Numbered from the stretch's first letter, positions 1 through 11,328 are shown. The stretch is DNA of 64,000 nt from Pantoea rodasii (GCF_002095465.1 NZ_MLFP01000010.1:101695-165694); one strand, 5' to 3'. Notes: generated from the letters alone by a model not told the origin. Translations and numbers: made by a program.

Positions 1-77
1 ATGCCTTCGTCAGTTTCGATTTTCAGGAACATCCAGCGCGGCGGCAGGCGATAAGTGGTCAGTTTGGTAATTTTCAT
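1..77 (-). CDS. dgoD: D-galactonate dehydratase, N-terminal fragment (cut by window edge)
   Basis: Only the first 25 codons lie in the window. They read MKITKLTTYRLPPRWMFLKI and then ETDEG, which matches the start of the enolase-superfamily D-galactonate dehydratase. That enzyme converts D-galactonate to 2-dehydro-3-deoxy-D-galactonate. The ATG overlaps the dgoA stop as ATGA, so it is the fourth gene of the dgoR-K-A-D operon. The catalytic part and any following dgoT transporter lie outside the window. Confidence 0.9.
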   Translation of the reverse strand, partial: MKITKLTTYRLPPRWMFLKIETDEG

Positions 78-691
78 CGTACAGCGTCCTTATAAGCAGC
101 AATAAATGCGCGAGCTTTCTCCACAGTGCGCGATAGCGGCTGACCAGCGCGATAGAGATCGCTGCCCAAACCCGCGCCAATGCAGCCTGCGGCCATAAAT
201 TCATGCAAGTTTTCCGGCGTGATTCCGCCCACCGCAAACACCGGCACTTCCGGTGGCAGCACGGCTTTCAGGGCTTTGATATAGCCCGGACCAAACGCGG
301 ATGACGGAAAGATTTTCAGTGCCTGCGCGCCCGCCTGCAGTGCAGTAAACGCTTCAGTGGCGGTGGCGCAACCGGCCGCAACCGTCATGCCTTTAGCCAC
401 CGCCTGGCGAATCACTGCCGCATCGGTGTTCGGCGTCACCACCAGCTTGCTGTTGAGCGTGGCCAGTTCATCGACTTGCGCCGGGTTCAGCACGGTACCC
501 GCACCGATCAGGGCTTTATCGCCGAACGTTTGCACCATCGCGCCAATGCTCTTGGCCCAATCCGGTGAATTGAGCGGAATCTCGATGGCGTCGAATCCCG
601 CTTCAATCAGCGCGCCCACGTGCGCTTCTGCCTCGTCTGGCGTGATGCCGCGTAAGATGGCGATCAGCGGTAATTTAGTTTGCCAGGTCAT
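74..691 (-). CDS. dgoA: 2-dehydro-3-deoxy-6-phosphogalactonate aldolase
   Basis: Class I KDPG/KDPGal aldolase, 205 aa, the usual length. It splits 2-dehydro-3-deoxy-6-phosphogalactonate into pyruvate and glyceraldehyde 3-phosphate, the last step of D-galactonate breakdown in the cytosol. Family signatures seen are IAILRGITPDEA at the N terminus, the EIPLNSP strand, GAGTVL, the Schiff-base lysine in ALKIFPSSAFGP, and AVGGITPEN near the end. I chose the ATG at 691 rather than an upstream TTG at 697 because AAGGAG sits 8 bases before it and the length then equals that of the E. coli protein. The 5' end overlaps dgoK by 17 bases and the 3' end overlaps dgoD by four. Confidence 0.95.
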   Translation of the reverse strand: MTWQTKLPLIAILRGITPDEAEAHVGALIEAGFDAIEIPLNSPDWAKSIGAMVQTFGDKALIGAGTVLNPAQVDELATLNSKLVVTPNTDAAVIRQAVAKGMTVAAGCATATEAFTALQAGAQALKIFPSSAFGPGYIKALKAVLPPEVPVFAVGGITPENLHEFMAAGCIGAGLGSDLYRAGQPLSRTVEKARAFIAAYKDAVR

Positions 692-1550
692 CTGCAATAC
701 TCCTTATTCCATGCTGGAACGCACGATCGCCTTCCAAAGTGACTGAATCCACACCGATAAACTGCAGCGCCTGCTGATAGCGTTGCGCCAGCGCGTTCCC
801 GGCGATAATGATGATCGGTTGGCTGCGATCCGCGTGTTGCGTCATCAGCGCCACTTCATGGCCAATCAAAAGGCCGGATAGAAAATCGCTGATATGGCGG
901 CGATCGCGCGCGCCCAACACATGAGAAGCACGCACTTCGAACAGCCGGGAAAGGATCGATGCGTCGTGACTGCCGACCGTTAAACCTTCACGGAAAGCGG
1001 CGGGACTCTCTTCCTGCTCCGGCAATCCGGCACCGATTAGTGACTGTTTCAGCAACAGATGATGCAGTTCGCCGGTCATCACGGTGCGAAAATCTATTAC
1101 CTGATGGCCTTCAACCTGAACCCATTTGGCATGCGTGCCGGGCATCACATATTGCGGTGATGGCTGTAATGCCAGCGCGCCGAGCAGTTGTGTCTCTTCT
1201 CCACGCATCACGTTGTAGTTATCAGCACGTTCGACGCTCAATCCCGGCACGATCCACGCTTTTTCATCAACGCGCGTCAAGCGGCTGCTGAGTTGGTCCA
1301 GTGATACCGGGCAAGACAGATAAGGCACCGAGAGCCAGCCCGCGTTGCTGCCGACCATCCCCGCCATCACCACCGGCACGTCATTCACTGGCCAGCCGTC
1401 AGTCACACTGGCAAAAACTTCAGCGGGTGTGCGTCCACCCAGACGCGTGACGCCCGCTTCTGACCGGCGCTCATCAACGCAATTGCCCTGCTGATAATGC
1501 CAGGCACGCAGATTGGTTGAGCCCCAGTCAATCGCGATATAGCTGGTCAC
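675..1550 (-). CDS. dgoK: 2-dehydro-3-deoxygalactonokinase
   Basis: 291 aa. Phosphorylates 2-dehydro-3-deoxy-D-galactonate with ATP to give the DgoA substrate. The N terminus, YIAIDWGSTNLRAW, is the phosphate-1 motif of the ASKHA sugar-kinase fold. MPGTHAKWV and the late IIIIAGNALAQRY segment are also typical of DgoK. The start is a GTG overlapping the dgoR stop (GTGA), and the gene overlaps dgoA at its end, so the three are translationally coupled. Order and overlaps match the E. coli dgo operon. Confidence 0.94.
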   Translation of the reverse strand: MTSYIAIDWGSTNLRAWHYQQGNCVDERRSEAGVTRLGGRTPAEVFASVTDGWPVNDVPVVMAGMVGSNAGWLSVPYLSCPVSLDQLSSRLTRVDEKAWIVPGLSVERADNYNVMRGEETQLLGALALQPSPQYVMPGTHAKWVQVEGHQVIDFRTVMTGELHHLLLKQSLIGAGLPEQEESPAAFREGLTVGSHDASILSRLFEVRASHVLGARDRRHISDFLSGLLIGHEVALMTQHADRSQPIIIIAGNALAQRYQQALQFIGVDSVTLEGDRAFQHGIRSIADDLAN

Positions 1551-2245
1551 ATAATCTCCTTGAGTCGGGCGGTTGAGCTGGCGATCATCGCTTTGGCCGC
1601 CTGCTCTGCCGCATCACCATCCTGATGTCGGATGGCATCAAATAGCGCTTTGTGTTCGGCTAAAGTGCGCGGCATGTTGCCGGAATCCGCCATGTAGGTT
1701 TTGGTAAACACCGCTTTCTGCAACTGACTGATCGCTACATTGAGCTGTTGCAGCACCGGATTGTGCACCGAGGCCAGTACCGCTTCGTGGTAGCGAATAT
1801 CGGCCTCGTTAAAGGCTTCCCGATCGAGATGATGGGCAACCATGTCGTTGTAAGCCTGCTCAATCGCCGCCAGATCGGTTGAGGTCGCGCGTTCCGCCGA
1901 CCAGCGTGCAATTTGTGGTTCCACCAGCACGCGCACTTCACTCATGGCTGCAATCAATCTGGGATCCTGATCGTGCGCCAGCGCCCACTGCAGGACATCA
2001 CTATCGAGGTAATTCCACTGATTGCGCGGGGTAACAAACGCACCGCGATAGCGCTTCATCTCCATCAGCCGTTTTGCCATCAACGAGCGAAACACTTCGC
2101 GGATGATGTTGCGTGAGGTGCTGAAGCGCTCACACAACTCGGCTTCAGCAGGCAGCGCGGCGCCCGGCACATACTTCCCTGCGACAATTTCTTCACCCAG
2201 CGTCAGGATGATGCGCTCGGTTTTGCTTAATTGTTCTTGCGTCAT
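1547..2245 (-). CDS. dgoR: GntR-family repressor of the galactonate operon
   Basis: 232 aa, FadR-type GntR regulator. The N-terminal winged helix lies at about residues 10-75 (EAELCERFSTSRNIIREVFRS is the recognition region). It is followed by an all-helical FCD effector domain with the DIRYHEAVL stretch and histidines that bind metal or ligand in this family. The E. coli DgoR is released from DNA by D-galactonate. It is the first gene of the minus-strand operon, and two copies of the DgoR-type site lie 89-120 bp upstream of its ATG (2334-2365), so autoregulation is likely. Confidence 0.93.
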   Translation of the reverse strand: MTQEQLSKTERIILTLGEEIVAGKYVPGAALPAEAELCERFSTSRNIIREVFRSLMAKRLMEMKRYRGAFVTPRNQWNYLDSDVLQWALAHDQDPRLIAAMSEVRVLVEPQIARWSAERATSTDLAAIEQAYNDMVAHHLDREAFNEADIRYHEAVLASVHNPVLQQLNVAISQLQKAVFTKTYMADSGNMPRTLAEHKALFDAIRHQDGDAAEQAAKAMIASSTARLKEIM

Positions 2246-2333
2246 GATGTTCCATTCATTGAAAGGCAGTAGCCCATCAGATTACTGTTTTCGACACGTG
2301 AAAACTAACCGATACCATACGCCATGACGCCGA

Positions 2334-2365
2334 TTGTAGTACTAACCATGTTAGTTGTACTACAA
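2334..2365. promoter_or_regulatory. Two DgoR operator sites upstream of dgoR
   Basis: TTGTAGTACTA at 2334-2344 and TTGTACTACAA at 2355-2365 start exactly 21 bp apart, two helical turns. Both match or nearly match the TTGTA(G/C)TACA(A/T) element known for E. coli DgoR. The whole block is also an inverted repeat, GATTGTAGT at 2332-2340 against ACTACAATC at 2359-2367. Binding of two dimers on one face of the helix is an inference. Confidence 0.8.
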
Positions 2366-2489
2366 TCTGGATCACATAATAGACAATTCGGATGCGCATG
2401 AATGCGCACCTTACGGACACCGGAACGATCATTCGCAGTGTCGCCCTTTGTGGCGACCGATGAGCATTTAAAGGATGAACTCAGAGAGG

Positions 2490-2510
2490 CGGGCAGCAGC
2501 GCGCTGCCCG
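2490..2510 (-). terminator. Hairpin downstream of yidA
   Basis: CGGGCAGC and GCTGCCCG form an 8-bp GC-rich stem with a 5-base loop, 12 bases after the yidA stop. The minus-strand sequence after it has no good T-run, so it may terminate weakly or simply protect the mRNA end. Confidence 0.45.
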
Positions 2511-2522
2511 CAAACGAAAGGA

Positions 2523-3332
2523 TTACAGCACTAACTCTTCAATGGCATGCGCGACGCCATCTTCCATGTTGGTTTTGGTGACGAACTGCGCAACATTCTT
2601 GACTGAATCAATGGCATTGCCCATCGCCACGCCGGTTCCGGCATACTCAATCATCGCCAGGTCGTTTTCCTGATCGCCAATCGCCATCACTTCCGACTGC
2701 TGCAGGCCAAGTTTGTCCGCCAGCATTTTCACGCCGTAGCCTTTGTTGACCAGTGGGTTGAGGATTTCGAGATAGTACGGCGCGCTCTTCAAGATGGTGT
2801 AGCTATCACGGGCGCGCGCAGGTAAACCGGCAATCGCTTTATCCAGCAGATGTGGCTTGTCGATCATCATCAGTTTCGGGAAGCGTGTGGCCGGGTCCAT
2901 CTCTTGCACCGCGCGGTAGCGCACCGGAATGCCGGTCAGGCTGGCTTCGTGAATGGTGTATTCGCTGATGTCTTTGTTTGGCGTGTAGAGAAAGGATTTG
3001 TCGAACGCCTGGAAATGCACGCCGAGGTCGCGCGCCAGCTGTTCCAGATAGAGATAGTCATCAAAGCTCAGCGTTTTTTCCGCCACCACATCACCGTTAG
3101 CCGCGCTATGCACCAAGGCACCGTTGTTACTGATGCAGTACTGACCGGGCTGCTGCATATCGAGTTCCATCAGATAGCGCTCAATGCCGACCAATGGACG
3201 ACCGGTCGCCAGCACGATGGAGACCCCTTTGTCGCGCGCGCGACCAATCGCCGATTTCACCGCCGCCGTCACTTCGTGCTGCGGGTTGAGCAGCGTGCCG
3301 TCCATATCGATCGCAATCAATTTTATCGCCAT
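2523..3332 (-). CDS. yidA: HAD-superfamily sugar phosphatase YidA (Cof type)
   Basis: 269 aa, one residue shorter than E. coli YidA. Motif I is AIDMDGTLL (residues 7-15, nucleophile Asp), motif II is LATGRP, and motif III/IV is VMAIGDQENDLAMI with the metal-binding Asp pair. A C2B cap lies between about residues 85 and 195. The family hydrolyses small sugar phosphates such as erythrose 4-phosphate and alpha-glucose 1-phosphate. GAGG precedes the ATG. yidA lies close to gyrB in E. coli too, but here a four-gene sugar operon has been placed between them. Confidence 0.92.
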   Translation of the reverse strand: MAIKLIAIDMDGTLLNPQHEVTAAVKSAIGRARDKGVSIVLATGRPLVGIERYLMELDMQQPGQYCISNNGALVHSAANGDVVAEKTLSFDDYLYLEQLARDLGVHFQAFDKSFLYTPNKDISEYTIHEASLTGIPVRYRAVQEMDPATRFPKLMMIDKPHLLDKAIAGLPARARDSYTILKSAPYYLEILNPLVNKGYGVKMLADKLGLQQSEVMAIGDQENDLAMIEYAGTGVAMGNAIDSVKNVAQFVTKTNMEDGVAHAIEELVL

Positions 3333-3420
3333 AACATCCTCGGTTAAGTCAGAGTTTGTTTAATGCTAGCGCGATTCAGCTCACATTGACCAGTTAATCG
3401 ACAAACGACGGCACTTCAGG

Positions 3421-4710
3421 CTATTTTGCGGTCAGCGGCTTACGGACAAACAAGCCATAGCTCAGCGCCCCCAGCATCAACAACCCCGCACCCAGCAAGA
3501 ATACGTTGGTAAATTTGCCGGTAGTATCGAGGATGATGCCCGTGACGATGGGTGCCATTGCTGCGCCGAGGAAGCCACCAAAGTTCTGAATCGCACCCAG
3601 TGAAGCAACCTGAGACTTTGGTGCAATGTCACTGGCCAGCGTCCAAAGTGCCCCTTGTGGCATCTGTGAGAAGAAGTAGCCCATGGCGAGGAGCGCGATC
3701 GCCAACGGCGTGCTATCCACAAAAGGGATCGGTGCCACGAAGCAGGCGGCTAATGCCGCGCCGGTCACAATCGGAACTTTACGCGCGGTGATGGCCCGCA
3801 CACCGCGACGCACTAAACGATCCGACATCATGCCGCCCACCAGAACACCCAAAATCCCGGCGAAGAACGGAATGGAGGCGATCCAACCGGTGGCTTTCAG
3901 ACTGAAACCAAGGGATTTCTCTAAATAACCCGGCAGCCAGGTCAGATAAACCCAAATGGTGAACATAATGGAGAAGTTACCGATCACCATAAACCACGTG
4001 GTGCTATGGCGGAACAGTGCGCCCCAACTGGCCTGCGCCTTCTCTTCTGGTGCAGCGACACTGCGCTGACCAGCGTGCAGCAATGCATCTTCACGCGCAT
4101 CTGGATCACGATAAAACTTCCACCACGCCAGTAGCAACGGAATGCCCATTAAACCAATGGCGACAAACATGCCACGCCAGCCTAACGTCAGCAGAAGCAC
4201 GGTCAGAATCGGCGGGGCGATGGCGTTGGCGATTTGCGAACCGGTATTGATGATCGCGGTGGGTAAGCCGCGTTCGTTATCGCCGAACCAGCGATGGGTG
4301 ATCTTGATCCCCGAGGTGAAAAACGGCGATTCAGCGACGCCTAGCATCATGCGTAAACCGTAGAAAAAGCTGTAGCTGTTCACAAATGCCGCCAGCACCG
4401 TAAAGGTGGACCATAAGCCGAGTGCCCACGAGAACATTTTCCTTGGGCCAAACTTATCCACCAGCCAGCCAGCGGGTAAATTCGCCAGAGCATAAGGCCA
4501 GAGAAACGCGGAGAGTAATAAGCCCATTTCAGTTTGTGAGAAACCAAATTCAGCGGCAATGGTGGTGTTGGCGATACTGAGGTTGGCGCGATCAAGATAG
4601 TTCACCACCGCCGCCAGCAGCAGCAGGAGCACAATGCCCCAGCGCAGTTTACCTAAGGCTGTCGGCTGGGTAATGGTCGCATCGGACAAGGTATGCGCAG
4701 AGGGTTTCAT
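3421..4710 (-). CDS. MFS transporter of the anion:cation symporter family (sugar-acid type)
   Basis: 429 aa with about 12 hydrophobic segments. The first is LRWGIVLLLLLAAVVNYLDR, and the NYLDRANLS motif is typical of the ACS branch (ExuT, DgoT, GudP, GarP). WLVDKFGPRK is the cytoplasmic loop 2-3 signature. Members import hexonates, hexuronates or related acids with protons. The substrate here is not known. Its ATG overlaps the stop of the YhcH-like gene (ATGA), and it is the last gene of the DeoR-kinase/aldolase/YhcH operon, so it most likely imports that pathway's substrate. It could instead serve the dgo genes, but E. coli dgoT lies after dgoD, outside this window. Confidence 0.85.
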   Translation of the reverse strand: MKPSAHTLSDATITQPTALGKLRWGIVLLLLLAAVVNYLDRANLSIANTTIAAEFGFSQTEMGLLLSAFLWPYALANLPAGWLVDKFGPRKMFSWALGLWSTFTVLAAFVNSYSFFYGLRMMLGVAESPFFTSGIKITHRWFGDNERGLPTAIINTGSQIANAIAPPILTVLLLTLGWRGMFVAIGLMGIPLLLAWWKFYRDPDAREDALLHAGQRSVAAPEEKAQASWGALFRHSTTWFMVIGNFSIMFTIWVYLTWLPGYLEKSLGFSLKATGWIASIPFFAGILGVLVGGMMSDRLVRRGVRAITARKVPIVTGAALAACFVAPIPFVDSTPLAIALLAMGYFFSQMPQGALWTLASDIAPKSQVASLGAIQNFGGFLGAAMAPIVTGIILDTTGKFTNVFLLGAGLLMLGALSYGLFVRKPLTAK

Positions 4711-5201
4711 GACGCCTCCTGCGGAGCAGTAAACAAGTCGAGATGAATTTTAATCACCGCTTTGCGGATACGCTGCACGTCTGGCGCGGCGCAGCATGGA
4801 CGATGCACATCGTGCGGGAAAAACAGCGCGAACTGGCCTGCCGTTAGGGTGATCATCGATTCATCGATGGTGTCGTGATAAAACACCACATCTCGTTCGC
4901 TACGCAGATCTTCAGTAATGACATGCTGCGGATGCGCACGCGCTACGCCGATACTTTCACGCCCGGCGAGCAGATACTGAATATCGACATAGTTAAAGTG
5001 CGATTCCGCACGACGGTCACTCGCCGGCTCTGTCTCCATTTCCTGCACCAGACAGAACATTTGGTTATTGGGCAGCAAATCATACTTCCCTGCTTCCAGC
5101 TGGCTGAAATCGGTATCTGCAATCCAGCGAATAGCCTGGTCAACTATGGGATGAAAAGCGTGGCGCTCGCGCGTCCAGTCAAGTCGATCGCATACAATCA
5201 T
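4707..5201 (-). CDS. YhcH/YjgK/YiaL family protein (DUF386, probable sugar anomerase)
   Basis: 164 aa from the ATG at 5201, which gives MIVCDRLDW and fits the family N terminus; 19 extra codons upstream are possible but lack homology. It is a cupin-like beta-barrel. Conserved metal-site residues are seen in ESHFNYVDIQYLLAGRESI and FFPHDVHRP. Relatives include YhcH of the sialic-acid operon and EbgC, thought to act on sugar anomers or 2-oxo acids. Placement between an aldolase of the NAL/DHDPS family and an acid transporter repeats the neighbourhood of YhcH in nan operons. A 20-bp palindrome separates it from the aldolase. Confidence 0.85.
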   Translation of the reverse strand: MIVCDRLDWTRERHAFHPIVDQAIRWIADTDFSQLEAGKYDLLPNNQMFCLVQEMETEPASDRRAESHFNYVDIQYLLAGRESIGVARAHPQHVITEDLRSERDVVFYHDTIDESMITLTAGQFALFFPHDVHRPCCAAPDVQRIRKAVIKIHLDLFTAPQEAS

Positions 5202-5244
5202 GATGTTTTCCCGTGTCGTTATCGTTAGAGGGTTCAGGTACAGC

Positions 5245-5264
5245 GGGAGGATAAACATCCTCCC
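5245..5264 (-). other. Intercistronic hairpin between aldolase and yhcH-like genes
   Basis: GGGAGGAT and ATCCTCCC form a perfect 8-bp stem with an AAAC loop in the 72-base gap. There is no T-run after it on the minus strand, so it is more likely an mRNA stability or processing element than a full terminator. Confidence 0.5.
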
Positions 5265-5273
5265 TAAGAGGTT

Positions 5274-6196
5274 TTATTTGGCTACACGTGCCTGCCACAA
5301 CGCGCTGCCATCATGGATTTGATCGAGCAGTACGCCCAACCCCCAAAATTTTTCCAACACGTTGTCTTTGTTTACGCGGCAGTGCTCACTGGCGAACGTG
5401 CCCAGGCGCTGATGGTAAATCTTGGCGTTTTTTGGATAGCCGAGCGTTTCAGTCACGGCGCTGAGCGAGAGGAACAGCGACAGTTCGTGGGCTTTTTCCG
5501 GCTGCTGTGCGCGTGGTGATACAGCCAGTGATACAGGCCCGGATGGAAGTTAGTGAATACACCGCTGAAGCCTTTGGATCCCGCCTGTATCGCCGGCCAG
5601 GCAATCGCTGCGTTGGCATTGATGATGGCAAGTGGCGTGCCTGCGGCCAGCTTGACGCGTCGCTCAACAGTTGGCAGATCGCAGCTCACATCTTTCAGCA
5701 CCACAAAACGGCCGCTGTTTGCACAGAAGCTGAACTCTTCATCACTCAACAGTCGACGATACGGCGCCGGGCACTCATAAAGCCCCAATGGCATGTCAGC
5801 GGGTAAGGCTTCCAACAAATGGTTGAGATGGGTATAGAATGTTTCACTGCCCTGATTTTTTGGATCGAGATGGTTGGTCACCAATACCAACGCATCAATC
5901 CCGGTCGTAGCCATTGCCTGCAGTTCTTTGGTTTGTTCTGTCAGATCATCGCTGATGTGCCCAGAGGCGATAACAGGCACTTGACCCTTCACTTTTTCCA
6001 CCACGAAGCGAGCCAAATTCACACGCTCCTCAAGGCTGAGATATTGCATCTCGCTTGACTGACACACCGCGAACAGTGCATCAACGCCCTCTTGCAAATA
6101 CCAGCGGATTAACTTCTCCAGACCGGAATAATCTATCTGATTATCAGAGGTAAACGGGGTCAGCATGACCGGTACAATGCCTTCGATCTTTTTCAT
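5274..6196 (-). CDS. DHDPS/N-acetylneuraminate-lyase family aldolase, frameshifted as sequenced
   Basis: (Beta/alpha)8 class I aldolase that would be 307 aa if intact. The Schiff-base lysine is Lys168 (FVVLKDVS) and the catalytic tyrosine is Tyr140 in the YECP motif. The usual GTTGE loop that binds the 2-oxo carboxylate reads CQSSE (45-49), so the substrate may differ from pyruvate aldol donors of typical members. The frame breaks near 5508: codons up to LYHHA are in one frame, and QPEKAHELSLFL through the end at 5274 are in another. Adding one base (probably AA read as A) restores a single frame. I chose the ATG at 6196 because AGGAG lies 5 bases before it; another ATG is at 6199. Likely role is retro-aldol cleavage of a 2-oxo-3-deoxy or sialic-type acid brought in by the operon's transporter. 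Confidence 0.82.
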
Positions 6197-6240
6197 CATC
6201 TCTCCTGCCGGCGAATAGCCGCTGTAATTATTTATCTGGT

Positions 6241-7437
6241 TTATCGTTGTTGAAGTCGTGTCATCACCTGTTGGCGATCGGGCATGTTGCTTGCCCCCTC
6301 TCGCTCAACAGCCAGTGAAGCAAAGGCAGATGCCCAGGTCGCCGCGTGCAACAAGCTCTGACCCTGAGCGAGTGCCGCCGCCAGCGCACCGTTGAATGCA
6401 TCACCGGCGCCCGTGGTATCCACACTGAGCGCAGGAAATGCTGGAATATGGTGAAATTGTTGGTTATCAAGCAGCAGGGCACCGCACGACCCCATGGTGA
6501 TGATCACCCTTCGGGCTCCCAGCGCGACAATGGCTTGGGCAGCGGCACGCGCGCTGGTGACATCATGGATTTCAATGCCAGAAAGGCGCGAAGCCTCTGT
6601 TTCGTTTGGCGTGAGCACATCGATCATTGGCAGACAACTCACCACATCAGGGGAAAACGGCGCGGGGTTCATAATGACGCGCACGCCCATGGTGTGTGCG
6701 AGGCGGATAGCGCTGCGGGTGGCTTCAAAATTGTTTTCCAACTGCAGTAACATCACATCCGCATCGGTTAATTCGTGTGTGAGTTCGGCAATCTCTTCAT
6801 CTGTGATGGTTTTGTTGGCGCCCGAGTAGATAGCAATCATGTTCTCGCCATTTTCTTGCGAGACATAAATGATGGCGCTGCCCGTGGGTTCGGTATCGGT
6901 CTGATAAAGACGAAAGGAGTGAATATCGGAGGCGGAGAGATGATCGAATGCGAACTGGCTGAATTGATCGTTACCGACTTTGGCCACAAAATGGACGCGC
7001 GTACCTGCACAACTGGCTGCCATCGCCTGATTTGCGCCTTTACCGCCCGGGCCTAACGTACTCCCTAAGGCCATCAGCGATTCACCGCTTTGCGGAAATT
7101 GCGCCACTTTAGCGACAATATCGACGTTAAAGGCACCAAGAATGCAGACTTTCCCTTGCTTACCAGATGACTTCAACGCCCCTTTACGGGATTGCAGACG
7201 TTGCAGTAACACTTCAAAGTTACCGCTTTCACTAATGAGTTTTTCCTGCAGATTGCGACGCAACGCAATCGCTCCACCATAGCAACGCTGCACCAAGCCC
7301 TGTTGGGCCAGCGCACTAAGATCGGTACGAATGGTTTCTCTTGTCACGCCTAGTTGGCTTGCCAGCCCATTGACCGTGACCCGTTCGTGCTCATCCAGCC
7401 AATGCAAAATTTGGCTACGTCGTTCTTCCAAAAACAT
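6241..7437 (-). CDS. Fusion: DeoR-type HTH regulator with ribokinase-like (PfkB) kinase
   Basis: 398 aa. Residues 3-57 form a DeoR-family winged helix (ERRSQILHWLDEHERVTV, then QLGVTRETIRTDLSAL). About 37 linker residues follow. Residues 96-398 form a complete PfkB kinase with GGKGANQ at 131-137 and DTTGAGDAFNGA from 340, catalytic base Asp346. The usual DeoR sensor domain is absent. The kinase probably phosphorylates a sugar and may itself sense the substrate while the HTH controls the operon. GGAGG lies 7 bases before the ATG. It is the first gene of the minus-strand operon with the aldolase, the YhcH protein and the MFS transporter. Its kinase part resembles RbsK, also in this window. The sugar is unknown. 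Confidence 0.88.
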   Translation of the reverse strand: MFLEERRSQILHWLDEHERVTVNGLASQLGVTRETIRTDLSALAQQGLVQRCYGGAIALRRNLQEKLISESGNFEVLLQRLQSRKGALKSSGKQGKVCILGAFNVDIVAKVAQFPQSGESLMALGSTLGPGGKGANQAMAASCAGTRVHFVAKVGNDQFSQFAFDHLSASDIHSFRLYQTDTEPTGSAIIYVSQENGENMIAIYSGANKTITDEEIAELTHELTDADVMLLQLENNFEATRSAIRLAHTMGVRVIMNPAPFSPDVVSCLPMIDVLTPNETEASRLSGIEIHDVTSARAAAQAIVALGARRVIITMGSCGALLLDNQQFHHIPAFPALSVDTTGAGDAFNGALAAALAQGQSLLHAATWASAFASLAVEREGASNMPDRQQVMTRLQQR

Positions 7438-7515
7438 GTGCTTTCCTCCGCTTCGCCCGCAAGCGTAAGGGAGACGACTGTTTATGAAAGTGATGCGGAT
7501 CTCAGCACTCGGGAA

Positions 7516-7536
7516 AAAACGGAAGCAAACAAAAGC
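7516..7536. promoter_or_regulatory. Possible direct-repeat operator for the DeoR-type fusion
   Basis: Upstream of the fusion gene, AAAACGGAAGC and AAACAAAAGC lie in tandem about one helical turn apart. DeoR proteins often bind such direct repeats. The match is to a habit of the family, not to a known site, and this 160-base gap shows nothing else clear. Confidence 0.22.
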
Positions 7537-7597
7537 GAATGCAGATGTTTTTCAAGGAAAAAGAAGATTGTCGGGCGGATAACAAAATATGAGGCAT

Positions 7598-7626
7598 AAA
7601 AAAACCCTTCCCGGCTGGGAAGGGTT
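7598..7626 (-). terminator. gyrB intrinsic terminator
   Basis: A 10-bp perfect stem (AACCCTTCCC with GGGAAGGGTT, GGCT loop on the plus strand) is followed on the minus strand by a run of seven T. It starts 12 bases after the gyrB stop and insulates the gyrase operon from the accessory operon downstream. Confidence 0.93.
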
Positions 7627-7637
7627 GATAGGGTACA

Positions 7638-11149
<3,512 letters not shown>

Positions 11150-11218
11150 GAACGAATCCAGCTGCAGATTAAGAAGTGGTTTTCACCTAACCCTGCAATC
11201 GAGGGCGTAAACGGCGAA

Positions 11219-11305
11219 GCTAGTTTGCGCACGGCCAGCGCGCAGGCCCTGGGAGCATACTGAAGTATGTGACCAGGGACGAGCACTGCCCGGGTGCAAA
11301 ATAGC
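11219..11305. repeat. ERIC-like palindromic element between dnaN and recF
   Basis: The core 11247-11278 is an imperfect palindrome built like the ERIC core: CCCTGGGAGCATACT, GA, then AGTATGTGACCAGGG. ERIC has CCTCAGGAGCTTACT and AAGTAAGTGACTGAGG at the same places. The flanks are inverted too (GCTAGTTTGCGCAC against GTGCAAAATAGC). It is clearly diverged from the two true ERICs in this window, so it may be a separate family. Whether it is repeated elsewhere cannot be seen here. Confidence 0.55.
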
Positions 11306-11328
11306 GAGTAAGTTAGCCCGCTAGACCA

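Noticed and set aside
2361..2376. CRP site beside the DgoR boxes
   Set aside because: Only the TCACA half is good; the other half reads TACAA.
2850..3347. 165-aa plus-strand open frame opposite yidA
   Set aside because: It is the complement of a well-matched HAD phosphatase and shows no domain or ribosome site. The same holds for long frames opposite gyrB (8211-8768), glmS (31117-31767) and kup (52004-52522).
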